From Aquipuribacter sp. SD81 (lineage in GTDB: Bacteria > Actinomycetota > Actinomycetes > Actinomycetales > JBBAYJ01): 64,000 bases of DNA. Shown piece after piece: positions 41,808-50,456 of this stretch. Below the pieces are notes generated by a model, which searched no databases, was not told where the DNA came from, and saw only the letters and a list, made by a program, of their open reading frames with translations. The position numbers and the translations under genes were made by a program. The stretch covers positions 124,001 to 188,000 of the forward strand of contig NZ_JBBAYJ010000002.1 in assembly GCF_037153975.1 (NCBI RefSeq), written 5' to 3'. Position 1 is the first letter of the stretch. The number at the start of each line of letters is the position of its first letter.

Positions 41808-43210
41808 CGGCCGGCGACCTGGCTCTCGTAGTCCGCCTGCACCGTCGCGAGCAGGTCGGCGGGCTCGACCTGCCCCGCGACCAGCTGCTGCAGCTGCGGC
41901 GTCCAGCTCTGCGCGTAGATGGACCCGGTCGCGTTGGCGATGAAGTCCATCGCACCGTCGTCCTCGGCGATGGTCGCGCCCGCCTCGAGCGTCTCGGCGG
42001 TCACGCTGCCCTCGTCGACCGGCGGCATGTAGGCGTCGGCGGGACCCATGGGCCGCGAGCCGCCGACCTCGACGAGGATGTCGCGGGCCGTCTCCGACGT
42101 CGCGGTCCAGTCGAGGAAGAACGCCGCGCAGTCGGGGTTCGCCGCGTTCGCGCTGACACCGAACGTGAGCGGCGCGGACATGGCGGCCTGTGGGCCGCCC
42201 TCCTCCAGCGGCGGCATGAGGAAGAAGCCGACGTTGCCCGGCATCTGCTCGTCGAGGTTCCCCGACTCCCAGTCGCCGTTGAAGATGAAGAGGCTGTCGC
42301 CCTCGATGAAGCGGGCCATCATCATCGAGTAGTCGAGGGAGTTGACGTCGTCGGCGAAGTAGCCCGCGTCGATCCAGCCCTGCAGGTGCTCGACCGCCTC
42401 GAGGTTCTCCGGGGTGTCGATGGTGGCGTCCGGCTGCTGGTAGATCCACGAGTTGATCGCCCCCGGGTCGCCGTAGGCGGCCATGAGGTTCTGCAACGGG
42501 AAGGCGAGGCCGCCCGTCGCGCCGCCGTTGAACTGCACGAGCGGCGTGATGCCCGCGTCGACCGCGGCCTGCATGACCTCGTCGAGCTCGGCGAGCGTGG
42601 CGGGCGGCTCCGTCATGCCGACCTGCTCCGCGAGCTCGCGGTTGTAGAAGATGCCGGTCATCGAGGAGTTGATGCCCATGGCGTAGAGCGGCCCGTCGCC
42701 GCGGCGCCCCTCGTCGTCGACGCGCATCTGCTCCAGCTGGGACTCCGGCCACTCGTCCCAGCCGAACGCCTCCGCGTAGGGGTCCATGTTGAGCAGCAGC
42801 CCGTCGGCGGCGAGCTCGGACACCTGCGGCAGGCGCATGAGGTCCGGCGGGTCGTCGGCGAGCACGCGGGGGGCGTTCTGCGTGAGGACGGCGAACTGGT
42901 CCTCGCGCACCTCCCACGTCACGTTGGGGTACTCCTCCATGAAGGCGTCGGTGAGCGCGGTCGCGACGGGGAAGCCCGTCTCGAAGTACGCCTCCATGGT
43001 GATCGGGTCGTCGCCGCAGTCGACGTCGGAGGCCACGGCGGCCCCGCTGGGGTCCGCGGAGCCCTCCGCGGCGGGGGCGCTCGCGTCGTCCGGCGCGGCC
43101 GCGTCGGTCGTGGACCCGCCCGGCGCGGAGCACGCCGCGAGGGGCAGCAGGCCGGCGAGGACGGCGGCGGGGATGAGTACGGGGTGGCGGTGCGTCCTCA
43201 GAGGGCGCAT
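41804..43210 (-). CDS. Sugar ABC transporter substrate-binding lipoprotein
   Basis: A 468-aa family 1 extracellular binding protein. The lipobox PLAAC (Cys27) is followed by a Ser/Ala/Asp linker and the mature domain from about residue 65 (ITMEAYFETGFPVATALTD, EYPNVTWEVRED). FIFNGDWESGNL and NAANPDCAAFFLDWTA are typical. The sugar is not identifiable. ATG start with GAGAGGAAGG upstream; promoter in the region shared with the divergent LacI gene. Confidence 0.9.
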   Translation of the reverse strand: MRPLRTHRHPVLIPAAVLAGLLPLAACSAPGGSTTDAAAPDDASAPAAEGSADPSGAAVASDVDCGDDPITMEAYFETGFPVATALTDAFMEEYPNVTWEVREDQFAVLTQNAPRVLADDPPDLMRLPQVSELAADGLLLNMDPYAEAFGWDEWPESQLEQMRVDDEGRRGDGPLYAMGINSSMTGIFYNRELAEQVGMTEPPATLAELDEVMQAAVDAGITPLVQFNGGATGGLAFPLQNLMAAYGDPGAINSWIYQQPDATIDTPENLEAVEHLQGWIDAGYFADDVNSLDYSMMMARFIEGDSLFIFNGDWESGNLDEQMPGNVGFFLMPPLEEGGPQAAMSAPLTFGVSANAANPDCAAFFLDWTATSETARDILVEVGGSRPMGPADAYMPPVDEGSVTAETLEAGATIAEDDGAMDFIANATGSIYAQSWTPQLQQLVAGQVEPADLLATVQADYESQVAGR

Positions 43211-43258
43211 GTGGGCCTTCCTCTCGTCGTCGAGTCTTGGGCCGACGGCCGACCGTCG

Positions 43259-43278
43259 GTGCTAAATCGCGTTAGCAC
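43259..43278. promoter_or_regulatory. LacI-type operator between binding-protein and regulator genes
   Basis: GTGCTAAATCGCGTTAGCAC has perfect 7-bp arms (GTGCTAA and TTAGCAC) around six bases. It lies in the divergent promoter region, 70 bp from the LacI start and 49 bp from the binding-protein start, where the LacI protein would repress both. Confidence 0.8.
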
Positions 43279-43348
43279 GGCGATGCTGACACCCGGGTTG
43301 TACTACCGTCAACCGCTGGGCGAGGCGGTCGCCCCCGAGGAGGTGGGC

Positions 43349-44434
43349 ATGCCGAGGACGCGGGCGACCCTCGCGGACGTGGCCCGGGCCGCCGGGGTGT
43401 CGTCCACCGCGGCCTCGCTCGTGCTGTCCGGGCGCGCGCGGGAGATGCGCATCTCCCGCGACGTGGAGGAGCGGGTCGTGCGCGCGGCGGGCGAGCTGTC
43501 GTACCGCCGCAACTTCGTGTCGGTGGGGCTGCGGACGGGCCGCACGGGCACGCTCGGCTTCGTCTCCGACACCGTCGCCACGTCGCAGCTCGCGGGCAAC
43601 ATGATCAAGGGGGCGCTCGAGCGGGCGCGCGAGCGCGACCTCATGCTGCTCATCGCGGAGTCCGGCGGCGACCCCGACGACGAGCGCCGCCTCCTGGCCG
43701 CGATGGGCGACCGGCAGGTCGACGGCCTGGTCCTCGCGAGCATGTACACGCGCGAGCGTGACGACCCGACCCCGGGCGTCCACGTCCCGGTGGTGCTCCT
43801 CAACGCGGCGGCGCCGGCCGGGTCCGGCGTGCCGACGGTCGTGCCCGACGAGCTCGGGGCCGGACGAGCCGCCGCGCGGACCCTGCTGGCGGCCGGTCAC
43901 CGCGACGGCATCCACCTCGTCGGGGTCGGCGTGACCGCCGAGGAGGTGCCGCCCGGGACCGTCGCCGGCCTCGAGCGCCTGCGCGGGATCACCGAGGCGC
44001 TCGCGGAGGTCGGCGAGCGGCCCGCCGGCGGCATGCTGTGCACGGCGTGGCAGCCGCCGGACGGCTACGAGGCGACGCGCGCGCTGCTCGCCCACGACCG
44101 GCCGACGGCGCTGCTGTGCTTCAACGACCACCTCGCGCTCGGGGCGTACCAGGCGCTCGCGGAGGCCGGGCTCCGCGTGCCCGACGACGTGTCGGTCGTC
44201 GCCTTCGACGACGTCCCGCTCGCCGGCTGGCTCCGCCCGGCGCTCACGACCGTCGCCCTGCCGCACCACGCGCTCGGTCGCGCCGCCATCGACGTGCTCG
44301 TCGACCTGGTCGGCGGTGGCAGCGGTGACGGCGGTGCCCACGACGGACACGGTGACGGCCCCGCGCACGTGCGCCTGCCCATGCCCCTGCGCGTCCGGGA
44401 GTCCGTGGCCCCGCCGCGCGAGCACCCGGTCTGA
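43349..44434 (+). CDS. LacI-family transcriptional regulator
   Basis: A 361-aa regulator. The LacI helix-turn-helix is RATLADVARAAGVSSTAASL then VLSGRAREMRISRDVEERV (about 5-45). The periplasmic-binding-like sensor follows, with LGFVSDTVATSQLAGNMIKG and VSVVAFDDVPLAGWLRPALT. A Gly/Asp/His-rich insert (about 325-340) precedes the end. ATG at 43349 is supported by GAGGAGG (43337-43343). It probably controls the importer operon at 43210-39017 through the operator at 43259. Confidence 0.9.
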   Translation: MPRTRATLADVARAAGVSSTAASLVLSGRAREMRISRDVEERVVRAAGELSYRRNFVSVGLRTGRTGTLGFVSDTVATSQLAGNMIKGALERARERDLMLLIAESGGDPDDERRLLAAMGDRQVDGLVLASMYTRERDDPTPGVHVPVVLLNAAAPAGSGVPTVVPDELGAGRAAARTLLAAGHRDGIHLVGVGVTAEEVPPGTVAGLERLRGITEALAEVGERPAGGMLCTAWQPPDGYEATRALLAHDRPTALLCFNDHLALGAYQALAEAGLRVPDDVSVVAFDDVPLAGWLRPALTTVALPHHALGRAAIDVLVDLVGGGSGDGGAHDGHGDGPAHVRLPMPLRVRESVAPPREHPV

Positions 44435-44452
44435 CGACCCGGCCCGCGGGTC

Positions 44453-44650
44453 GGTCGTGCACGACCACCTGGGGGGACACCCCGGGCTGCATCGGTCATG
44501 CACGACTGAGTCACGCGCGACAGAGTCGTGCGCGACGCAGTCGTGCGCGAGAGGTCGTGCACGACACGGTCGTGCACGACACGGTCGCGCGTCAGCGACA
44601 GCACACGCACCTCCCTCAGGACGGTCGCGCACGACACGGTCGTGCGTGCG
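44453..44650. repeat. CGCACGAC-family intergenic repeats, locus 4
   Basis: Between two genes on the same strand (44435-44707). GGTCGTGCACGACCACCT starts it, as in loci 2 and 3. CGCGACAGAGTCGTG and CGCGACGCAGTCGTG units follow, then GGTCGTGCACGACACGGTC copies, and a right end CCTCAGGACGGTCGCGCACG identical to part of the 56-bp unit of locus 3. A role as terminator for the LacI gene is likely. Confidence 0.85.
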
Positions 44651-44707
44651 GACCGGGCGTCACCTCACCGCTACCGGAGCCCCGGGCCGGTGCCCGACAC
44701 TGTCGTC

Positions 44708-46057
44708 GTGATCGACGTCGTGGTCGTCGGGGCCGGGCTCGCGGGACTCGCCGCGGCCGAGGCCCTCGTGCGGGACGGCGCGGAGGTCGCCGTCCTCGAG
44801 GCACGCGACCGGGTCGGTGGCCGCGTCCACGACGCCGCACTGCCGGACGGCGGCTGGGTCGAGCTGGGCGCGCAGTGGGTCGGCACGGAGCACGCCCGGG
44901 TCCTCGGGCTCGCCCGTGAGCTGGGGGTGGCGACCGTCGCGGGCCACCACCGGGACGGCTGGGCCGTCGAGCAGCGCGGTGGCGGGCTCTTCCGCGGGCG
45001 CCGGCCGTTCGACGGCGCGCGGGGCGAGGCGCTGCAGGCGGCCGCGCGGCTGCTCGCGGACTCCGCGGAGGCGGCGACCCGCGACCCCGTCGCGGCGGCG
45101 GCGTTGCGCGACGCGACCGTCGCCTCGTGGACGACCGCGCACGTCGAGGACCCGCTCGTGCGGGGGTTCCTGCACCAGGCGCTGGCGAACGAGGCGAGCG
45201 CGGACCCCGGCGAGGTGAGCGCGGCGCTGCTCGTCGACGTCCTCGACGGCTACCTCGACGGCGACGGCCCCCTCGCCGACGTCGAGGCCTTCCGGCTGCG
45301 CGGCGGGCCGCAGCAGCTCGCCACGGGTCTGGCCGGCCGGCTGCCCCCCGGCACGCTCCACCTGGGTCAGCCGGTACGGGCCGTGCGGCTGCGCGACGGC
45401 GCCGTCGAGGTCGTGAGCGGCGACCCCGCCCGCCCCGACGTCACCACGGCGGGCGCGGTCGTGCTCGCCGTCCCGCTGTCCCTCGTGGTCCGCCTGCACC
45501 TCGACCCGCCGTTGCCGGGACCCGTCGACGCCGCGCTGCAGCGGCTGCCCATGGCCTCCGTCGTGAAGGCGGCGCTGGTGTGGGAGCGCCCGGTCTGGCG
45601 CGAGCACGACCGCTCGGGCCTCGTCGTCGGGGACGGCGAGCCGTGGTGCACCTTCGTCGACTCCTCCCCCGCCACGGACCGGCCCGGCGCCGGCGTGCTC
45701 ACCGGCTTCGCGGTCGGCGCGCAGGCACGCCGGCTCTCTGGAGCAGGCCCGGACGCCCGCCGCGCCGCGCTCCTCGCCGGCGTCCGGCGGGCCCTCGGCG
45801 ATGCGGTCGCCGACGCCCTCGGAGAGCCCGTCGGGTACGTGGAGGGCGACTGGGTGGGCGAGGAGTGGACGCGCGGCGGCTACGGCCCGCTCGTGCTGCC
45901 CGGCACGGACCCCGTCGCGCTCGCCACGCTGCTGCGCGAGCCGTGGCACGACGGCCGCGTCGTGCTCGCCTCCGCCGACCTCGACGAGGAGTGGCCGTCG
46001 TACATGGAGGGCGCGCTCCGGCAGGGCTCCGCCGTGGTCACGAGGCTCGCCCGCTGA
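44708..46057 (+). CDS. Flavin monoamine oxidase-like oxidoreductase
   Basis: A 449-aa FAD protein. The binding motif VVVVGAGLAGLAAAEAL and the acidic VLEARDRVGGRV lie at the N-terminus, WVELGAQWVG near 55 and RLPMASVVKAALVWERPVW near 283. The end GRVVLASADLDEEWPSYMEG corresponds to the second FAD contact (usually AGTE...G), slightly divergent. The substrate amine is unknown. GACACT ends 6 nt before the GTG (leaderless layout). Confidence 0.87.
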   Translation: MIDVVVVGAGLAGLAAAEALVRDGAEVAVLEARDRVGGRVHDAALPDGGWVELGAQWVGTEHARVLGLARELGVATVAGHHRDGWAVEQRGGGLFRGRRPFDGARGEALQAAARLLADSAEAATRDPVAAAALRDATVASWTTAHVEDPLVRGFLHQALANEASADPGEVSAALLVDVLDGYLDGDGPLADVEAFRLRGGPQQLATGLAGRLPPGTLHLGQPVRAVRLRDGAVEVVSGDPARPDVTTAGAVVLAVPLSLVVRLHLDPPLPGPVDAALQRLPMASVVKAALVWERPVWREHDRSGLVVGDGEPWCTFVDSSPATDRPGAGVLTGFAVGAQARRLSGAGPDARRAALLAGVRRALGDAVADALGEPVGYVEGDWVGEEWTRGGYGPLVLPGTDPVALATLLREPWHDGRVVLASADLDEEWPSYMEGALRQGSAVVTRLAR

Positions 46058-46060
46058 CCG

Positions 46061-47569
46061 TCAGCCGACGACCTCCCGCAGCGCGGCGTCGGCGCCGGTG
46101 GAGCGCAGCGTCCGCAGCGAGCGCAGGTACGGCTCGGTGAAGGCCGGCTCGTCGACGAGGCCGCCGAACAGGTCCGGGTCGCGGAGGAAGGCGAGCTCGT
46201 CCTCCTCGTGGCGCGCCGCGGCGGCCATGACCCGCCCCCGCAGCCGGTCGACCACCTCGATGGGCCGCCCCTGCTCGTCGACGCCCTCCGCGTAGCGCGC
46301 CCACGCCGCGACGACGAGGGCCGCGTGGTCGACCGACCCGCCCGCGGCGAGCCGCTCGCGCACGACCGGCAGCAGCCACTTCGGGATCCGGTCGGAGCTG
46401 AAGGCGCACAGCCGCGCGAGGGTGTCGGCGATCTGCGGGTTGGCGAACCGCTCGAGCAGCGTCGCCTTGTACTCCTCGAGGTCCATGCCCGGCACCTCGT
46501 GAAGCGTCGGGGTCGCCTCCAGGTCCATGTAGCCGCGCAGCAGGCGCCGGAAGTCGTCGCGGTCGAGCACCTCGTGGGCGTAGGTGTGCCCCGCGAGGTG
46601 CCCGAGGTAGGCGATCGCCTGGTGGCTCGCGTTGAGCAAGCGCAGCTTGATGAGCTCGTACGGCTCGACGCTGTCGGCCATCTGGACGCCGACCTCCTCC
46701 CACGCGGGCCGGCCGAGCGGGAACCGCTCCTCCACGACCCACTGGGTGAACGGCTCGCACACGACGGGCCAGCGGTCCGCCAGGCCGGCGGTAGCGGCCA
46801 GCGCCTCGCGGTCGCCGTCGCGGGTGACGGGCGTGATGCGGTCGACCATGCAGTTGGGGAAGGCGACCTCGGAGGCCACCCACTCCCCCAGCGCGGGGTC
46901 GGCGAGCCGGGCGTACGCGGCGACCATGCGCCGGGCGATGTCGCCGTTGCCCTGCAGGTTGTCGCACGAGAGCACCGTGAAGGGCGGCACCCCGCGCTCG
47001 CGGCGCAGGCGCAGCGCCGCGAGCAGCAGCCCGAACGTCGTCGTCGGGGCGGCCCCGGGCACGAGGTCGGCCTGCAGGGCCGGGTCGGACGCGTCGAGCT
47101 CACCGGTCACCTGGTGCACGTGGTAGCCGCCCTCGGTCACGGTCAGCGACACGATGCGGACGGCCGGGTCGGCCATCCGCTCGACGACGGCGTGCGGGTC
47201 GTCCGGCAGCAGCAGGTACTCCACGAGCGAGCCGACGACGCGCGGCTCGAGCCGGTCGTCGGCGTGCTTCACCACGACGGTGTAGAGGCAGTCCTGGGCG
47301 CGCAGCGCGTCGCGCATGGCGGCGTCGGCGGGGAGGATCCCCACGCCGCACACGCCCCAGCCGAGGGCGTCGCCGCCGCGGGCGAGCAGGTCGTCGAGGT
47401 ACACGGCCTGGTGCGCGCGGTGGAAGCCGCCCACCCCCAGGTGCACGATCCCCGCCGTCACCCGGGACCGGTCGTACGGCGGTGCGGGCACGCCGGGCGG
47501 CACGTCCGGCAGCCGCGTCACGGCGGCCCCGTCCGGCGTCCCGACCTCGGCCTCGGTCGTCCCCGTCAT
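46061..47569 (-). CDS. Mannitol dehydrogenase family protein (polyol 2-dehydrogenase)
   Basis: A 502-aa long-chain polyol dehydrogenase. The N-terminal NAD domain has GIVHLGVGGFHRAHQAVYLD, and the catalytic Lys lies in IKLRLLNASHQAIAYLG, the K...N-x-x-H pattern of the family. It oxidises mannitol, arabinitol or sorbitol to the 2-ketose. It is divergent from a polyol-type ABC importer and DeoR regulator (48016-52293), so the locus probably takes up and oxidises a sugar alcohol. GGAAGG precedes the ATG. Confidence 0.9.
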   Translation of the reverse strand: MTGTTEAEVGTPDGAAVTRLPDVPPGVPAPPYDRSRVTAGIVHLGVGGFHRAHQAVYLDDLLARGGDALGWGVCGVGILPADAAMRDALRAQDCLYTVVVKHADDRLEPRVVGSLVEYLLLPDDPHAVVERMADPAVRIVSLTVTEGGYHVHQVTGELDASDPALQADLVPGAAPTTTFGLLLAALRLRRERGVPPFTVLSCDNLQGNGDIARRMVAAYARLADPALGEWVASEVAFPNCMVDRITPVTRDGDREALAATAGLADRWPVVCEPFTQWVVEERFPLGRPAWEEVGVQMADSVEPYELIKLRLLNASHQAIAYLGHLAGHTYAHEVLDRDDFRRLLRGYMDLEATPTLHEVPGMDLEEYKATLLERFANPQIADTLARLCAFSSDRIPKWLLPVVRERLAAGGSVDHAALVVAAWARYAEGVDEQGRPIEVVDRLRGRVMAAAARHEEDELAFLRDPDLFGGLVDEPAFTEPYLRSLRTLRSTGADAALREVVG

Positions 47570-47744
47570 GCCCGTTTCCTTCCGTACGTCGCTGCACGCC
47601 CGTGGGAGCCCAACACGCGGGAGGTGCCCGGCGTCGCTGCTCACAGGCTGTCTGGTCGGCCACCGCACGGCGGCGCGGGTCACTGTAGCCACAGACTCGG
47701 GCGGTCCGGAAGGTCACGGTCCTGCGAAAGTGTGGGAACAGGGG

Positions 47745-47773
47745 TTGGCATCCCACCGACTCGGGTCTAGCGT
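47745..47773 (+). promoter_or_regulatory. Promoter of the polyol importer operon
   Basis: TTGGCA (47745-47750), a 17-bp spacer and TAGCGT (47768-47773) form a good promoter. The transcript would have a leader of about 236 nt before 48016. The rest of the 47570-48015 gap holds no convincing gene. GTGGGAACAGG and CCCACCGA around the -35 weakly resemble parts of the 60-bp elements at 10609 and 30101. Confidence 0.55.
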
Positions 47774-48015
47774 GCACCCGTGCCGGGGTTCCGGCGGTGG
47801 CGTCGGGCCGAAGGTGGCCGGGCGGCGGCGCAGGAGCCTCGCGGACGAGGCGACGGGGCCGGGCGCGGTCGCGGACGACCGCCGGCCCGTCCCGAGCCCC
47901 TGGCACGCGGCACCGACGCGGGCTCGGCCTCCGGGCCCGGGACCGAGCACCGGAACCGAGCACCCCCTACCGACCGGGACCCACCGGCTCCCGGCGCGAG
48001 ACACCGAGGAGACAC

Positions 48016-49413
48016 ATGACCGTCCACAGGAAGCGGCACGTCGGTGCCGTGGCGCTCACCGCACCCGTCGTCCTGGCGCTCGGCCTCGCGGCCTGCGGCT
48101 CCGACGACGCCGGCGGGACCGACGGCGCCACCGGCGCGGCCGGCGACGGCGGTGGCGACCGCTCGATCAGCGTCGCCGTCGTCGGCAACCCGCAGATGGA
48201 GGACATCGCGAGCCTCACCCCCGAGTACTTCACGGCGGAGACGGGCATCGACGTCGAGTTCACGATCCTCGAGGAGCAGCAGCTCCGCGAGATCACGACG
48301 CGCGACGTCGGCGCGGGCGGCGGGCAGTTCGACGTCGTCATGACCGGCCTGTACGAGGCCCCGCAGTTCGGCGAGAACGGCTGGCTGCTCGACCTCACGG
48401 AGTACGCCGAGAACGACGAGGCGTACGACGTCGACGACATCATCCCGGCCGTCCGCACCGGCCTGTCGACCGAGAACGGCTACTGGGCCTCACCGTTCTA
48501 CGCCGAGTCCTCGTTCCTCATGTACCGGCAGGACGTCCTCGACGAGGCCGGCATCACGATGCCGGACCAGCCGACGTGGGACGAGGTCGCCGAGATCGCC
48601 CGCACCGTCGACAGCGACGAGATGGCCGGCATCTGCCTGCGCGGCAAGCCCGGCTGGGGTGACCTCGGCGCGTCGCTGACGACCGTCGTCAACACCTTCG
48701 GCGGCACGTGGTGGGCGGCCAACGAGGACGGCTCCATCGGCGAGGCGAAGATCACGGACCCCGGCTTCACGGAGGCCCTGAACTTCTACGTCGACCTCAT
48801 CCAGGACGCCGGCCAGGACGACGCCGCCAACTCCAGCTTCAACGAGTGCCTCAACCAGTACCAGCAGGGCAGCGTGGCGATGTGGTACGACGCCACAGTC
48901 GCGGCGGGCCTGCTCGAGGCCGACGACAGCCCGGTCAAGGGCCAGAACGGCTACGCGGTCGCCCCGGTCAAGGAGACCGACGCGTCGGGCTGGCTGTGGG
49001 CGTGGTCGCTCGCGATCCCCGCCACCTCCAGCGACCCCGACACGGCGTGGGAGTTCATCAGCTGGGCGACGAGCGCGGAGTACATCGAGACGGCCGGGGA
49101 GAACCTGCCCGGCGGCTGGGCGGCCGTGCCGCCCGGCACCCGCACCTCGACGTACGAGAACCCGTCGTACCAGGAGGCGGCCGCCGCCTTCGCCGACAAG
49201 ACGCTCGAGGCGATGGAGGCCGCGCCGATCGACGACCCGGGCACCGAGCCGCGGCCCGGCCTGCCGGGCGTGCAGTTCGTCGGCGTGCCGGAGTTCCAGG
49301 ACGTCGGCACCCGCTGCACGCAGGAGTTCTCCGCCGCCATCTCCGGCGGCCAGAGCGTCGACGCGGCGCTGGAGTCCTGCCAGCAGATCGCGAGCTCGGT
49401 CAGCACCCGCTGA
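48016..49413 (+). CDS. Polyol/sugar ABC transporter substrate-binding lipoprotein
   Basis: A 465-aa family 1 binding protein with lipobox GLAAC (Cys27). Mature signatures include TPEYFTAETGIDVEFTILEE, ENGYWASPFYAESSFLMYR and CLRGKPGWGDLGASLTTVV, similar to sorbitol/mannitol-binding proteins (SmoE type). The context with mannitol dehydrogenase supports a polyol ligand. CGAGGAGACAC precedes the ATG. Confidence 0.9.
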   Translation: MTVHRKRHVGAVALTAPVVLALGLAACGSDDAGGTDGATGAAGDGGGDRSISVAVVGNPQMEDIASLTPEYFTAETGIDVEFTILEEQQLREITTRDVGAGGGQFDVVMTGLYEAPQFGENGWLLDLTEYAENDEAYDVDDIIPAVRTGLSTENGYWASPFYAESSFLMYRQDVLDEAGITMPDQPTWDEVAEIARTVDSDEMAGICLRGKPGWGDLGASLTTVVNTFGGTWWAANEDGSIGEAKITDPGFTEALNFYVDLIQDAGQDDAANSSFNECLNQYQQGSVAMWYDATVAAGLLEADDSPVKGQNGYAVAPVKETDASGWLWAWSLAIPATSSDPDTAWEFISWATSAEYIETAGENLPGGWAAVPPGTRTSTYENPSYQEAAAAFADKTLEAMEAAPIDDPGTEPRPGLPGVQFVGVPEFQDVGTRCTQEFSAAISGGQSVDAALESCQQIASSVSTR

Positions 49414-49508
49414 CCCTCGCCCCACGTCGCCGGGCGCGGTGCGGCACGCGCCGCGCCCGGTGGCACCACCCGGAGCCACCCCGGAGCCCTAGGAGACAGG
49501 AGCAGCCC

Positions 49509-50456
49509 GTGACCGCGCAGGCGCCCCCCGCACCGCCCGACACCCCGACCGCGACGCCCCGTCCGGCACCTGCCGGGCGACGCCCCGAGAGCGCCTGGCT
49601 GCGCCGCGCGCCGCTCCTGCCGGCACTGGTCTTCACCATCGTCGTCACCCAGGTGCCGTTCCTGTTCAGCATCTACTACAGCCTCACCGAGTGGCGGGTC
49701 GTGCCGCCCACGCCACGGACCTTCGTCGGCTTCGAGAACTACGTGCGCGGCTGGGGCGACCCGTTCTTCCTGCGGGCGGCGTGGACCTCGGTGTGGATGA
49801 CCGTCGCGGCGGTGCTGCTGTCGCTCGTCATCGGCACGGCGCTCGCGCTGCTGCTGGACCGGAAGTTCCCGGGCCGCGGCGTCGCGCGCACCCTCATGAT
49901 CACGCCGTTCCTCGTCATGCCCGTCGTCGCGGGCCTGGTGTGGAGCAACCAGATGTTCTCCAGCCAGTTCGGGGTCCTCAACTGGGTCATCACCTCGCTC
50001 GGCTTCGACGCGGTGTCGTTCGTGCAGGTGGCGCCCGGCTGGAGCATCGTCACGGTGCTCGTGTGGCAGTGGTCGCCGTTCATGATGCTCATCGTGCTGG
50101 CGGGGCTCCAGGGCCAGCCCGGTGAGGTGCTCGAGGCCGCGAGGGTCGACGGCGCCGGACCGTTCGGGATCTTCCGCTGGATCACGCTGCCGCTGCTGCG
50201 GCCCTACCTCGAGCTCGGGATCCTGCTCGGGTCCATCTACCTCGTGCAGGTCTTCGACCACATCGTCGTCATCACCGGCGGCGGACCGGGCTCGACGAAC
50301 ATCCCGTACTTCGTCTACCAGCGCTCGATCGGCGGCGGCTGGGACTTCGGCCTCGCGTCGTCCTTCAGCATCCTCGTCGTCATCGCGTCGATCATCATCG
50401 CGACGCTCGCGCTGCGGCTGCTGTCGAACCTCATCTCGAAGGACCCGAACGCATGA
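49509..50456 (+). CDS. Polyol/sugar ABC transporter permease 1
   Basis: A 315-aa CUT1 permease. After a Pro-rich N-terminus (about 1-35) there are six TM segments beginning APLLPALVFTIVVTQVPFL. The EAA motif is VLEAARVDGAGPFGIFRW near 211. The GTG follows CTAGGAGACAGGAGC. The stop overlaps the next permease by ATGA. Confidence 0.92.
   Translation: MTAQAPPAPPDTPTATPRPAPAGRRPESAWLRRAPLLPALVFTIVVTQVPFLFSIYYSLTEWRVVPPTPRTFVGFENYVRGWGDPFFLRAAWTSVWMTVAAVLLSLVIGTALALLLDRKFPGRGVARTLMITPFLVMPVVAGLVWSNQMFSSQFGVLNWVITSLGFDAVSFVQVAPGWSIVTVLVWQWSPFMMLIVLAGLQGQPGEVLEAARVDGAGPFGIFRWITLPLLRPYLELGILLGSIYLVQVFDHIVVITGGGPGSTNIPYFVYQRSIGGGWDFGLASSFSILVVIASIIIATLALRLLSNLISKDPNA

Noticed and set aside
47780-48019. 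79-codon frame starting at the predicted transcription start and overlapping the polyol binding-protein gene by ATGA
   Set aside because: The overlap is attractive, but the codons show no third-position bias (many CGA, CCT, GCA, CCA) and the product is Arg/Gly/Pro-rich without features. Treated as leader sequence.
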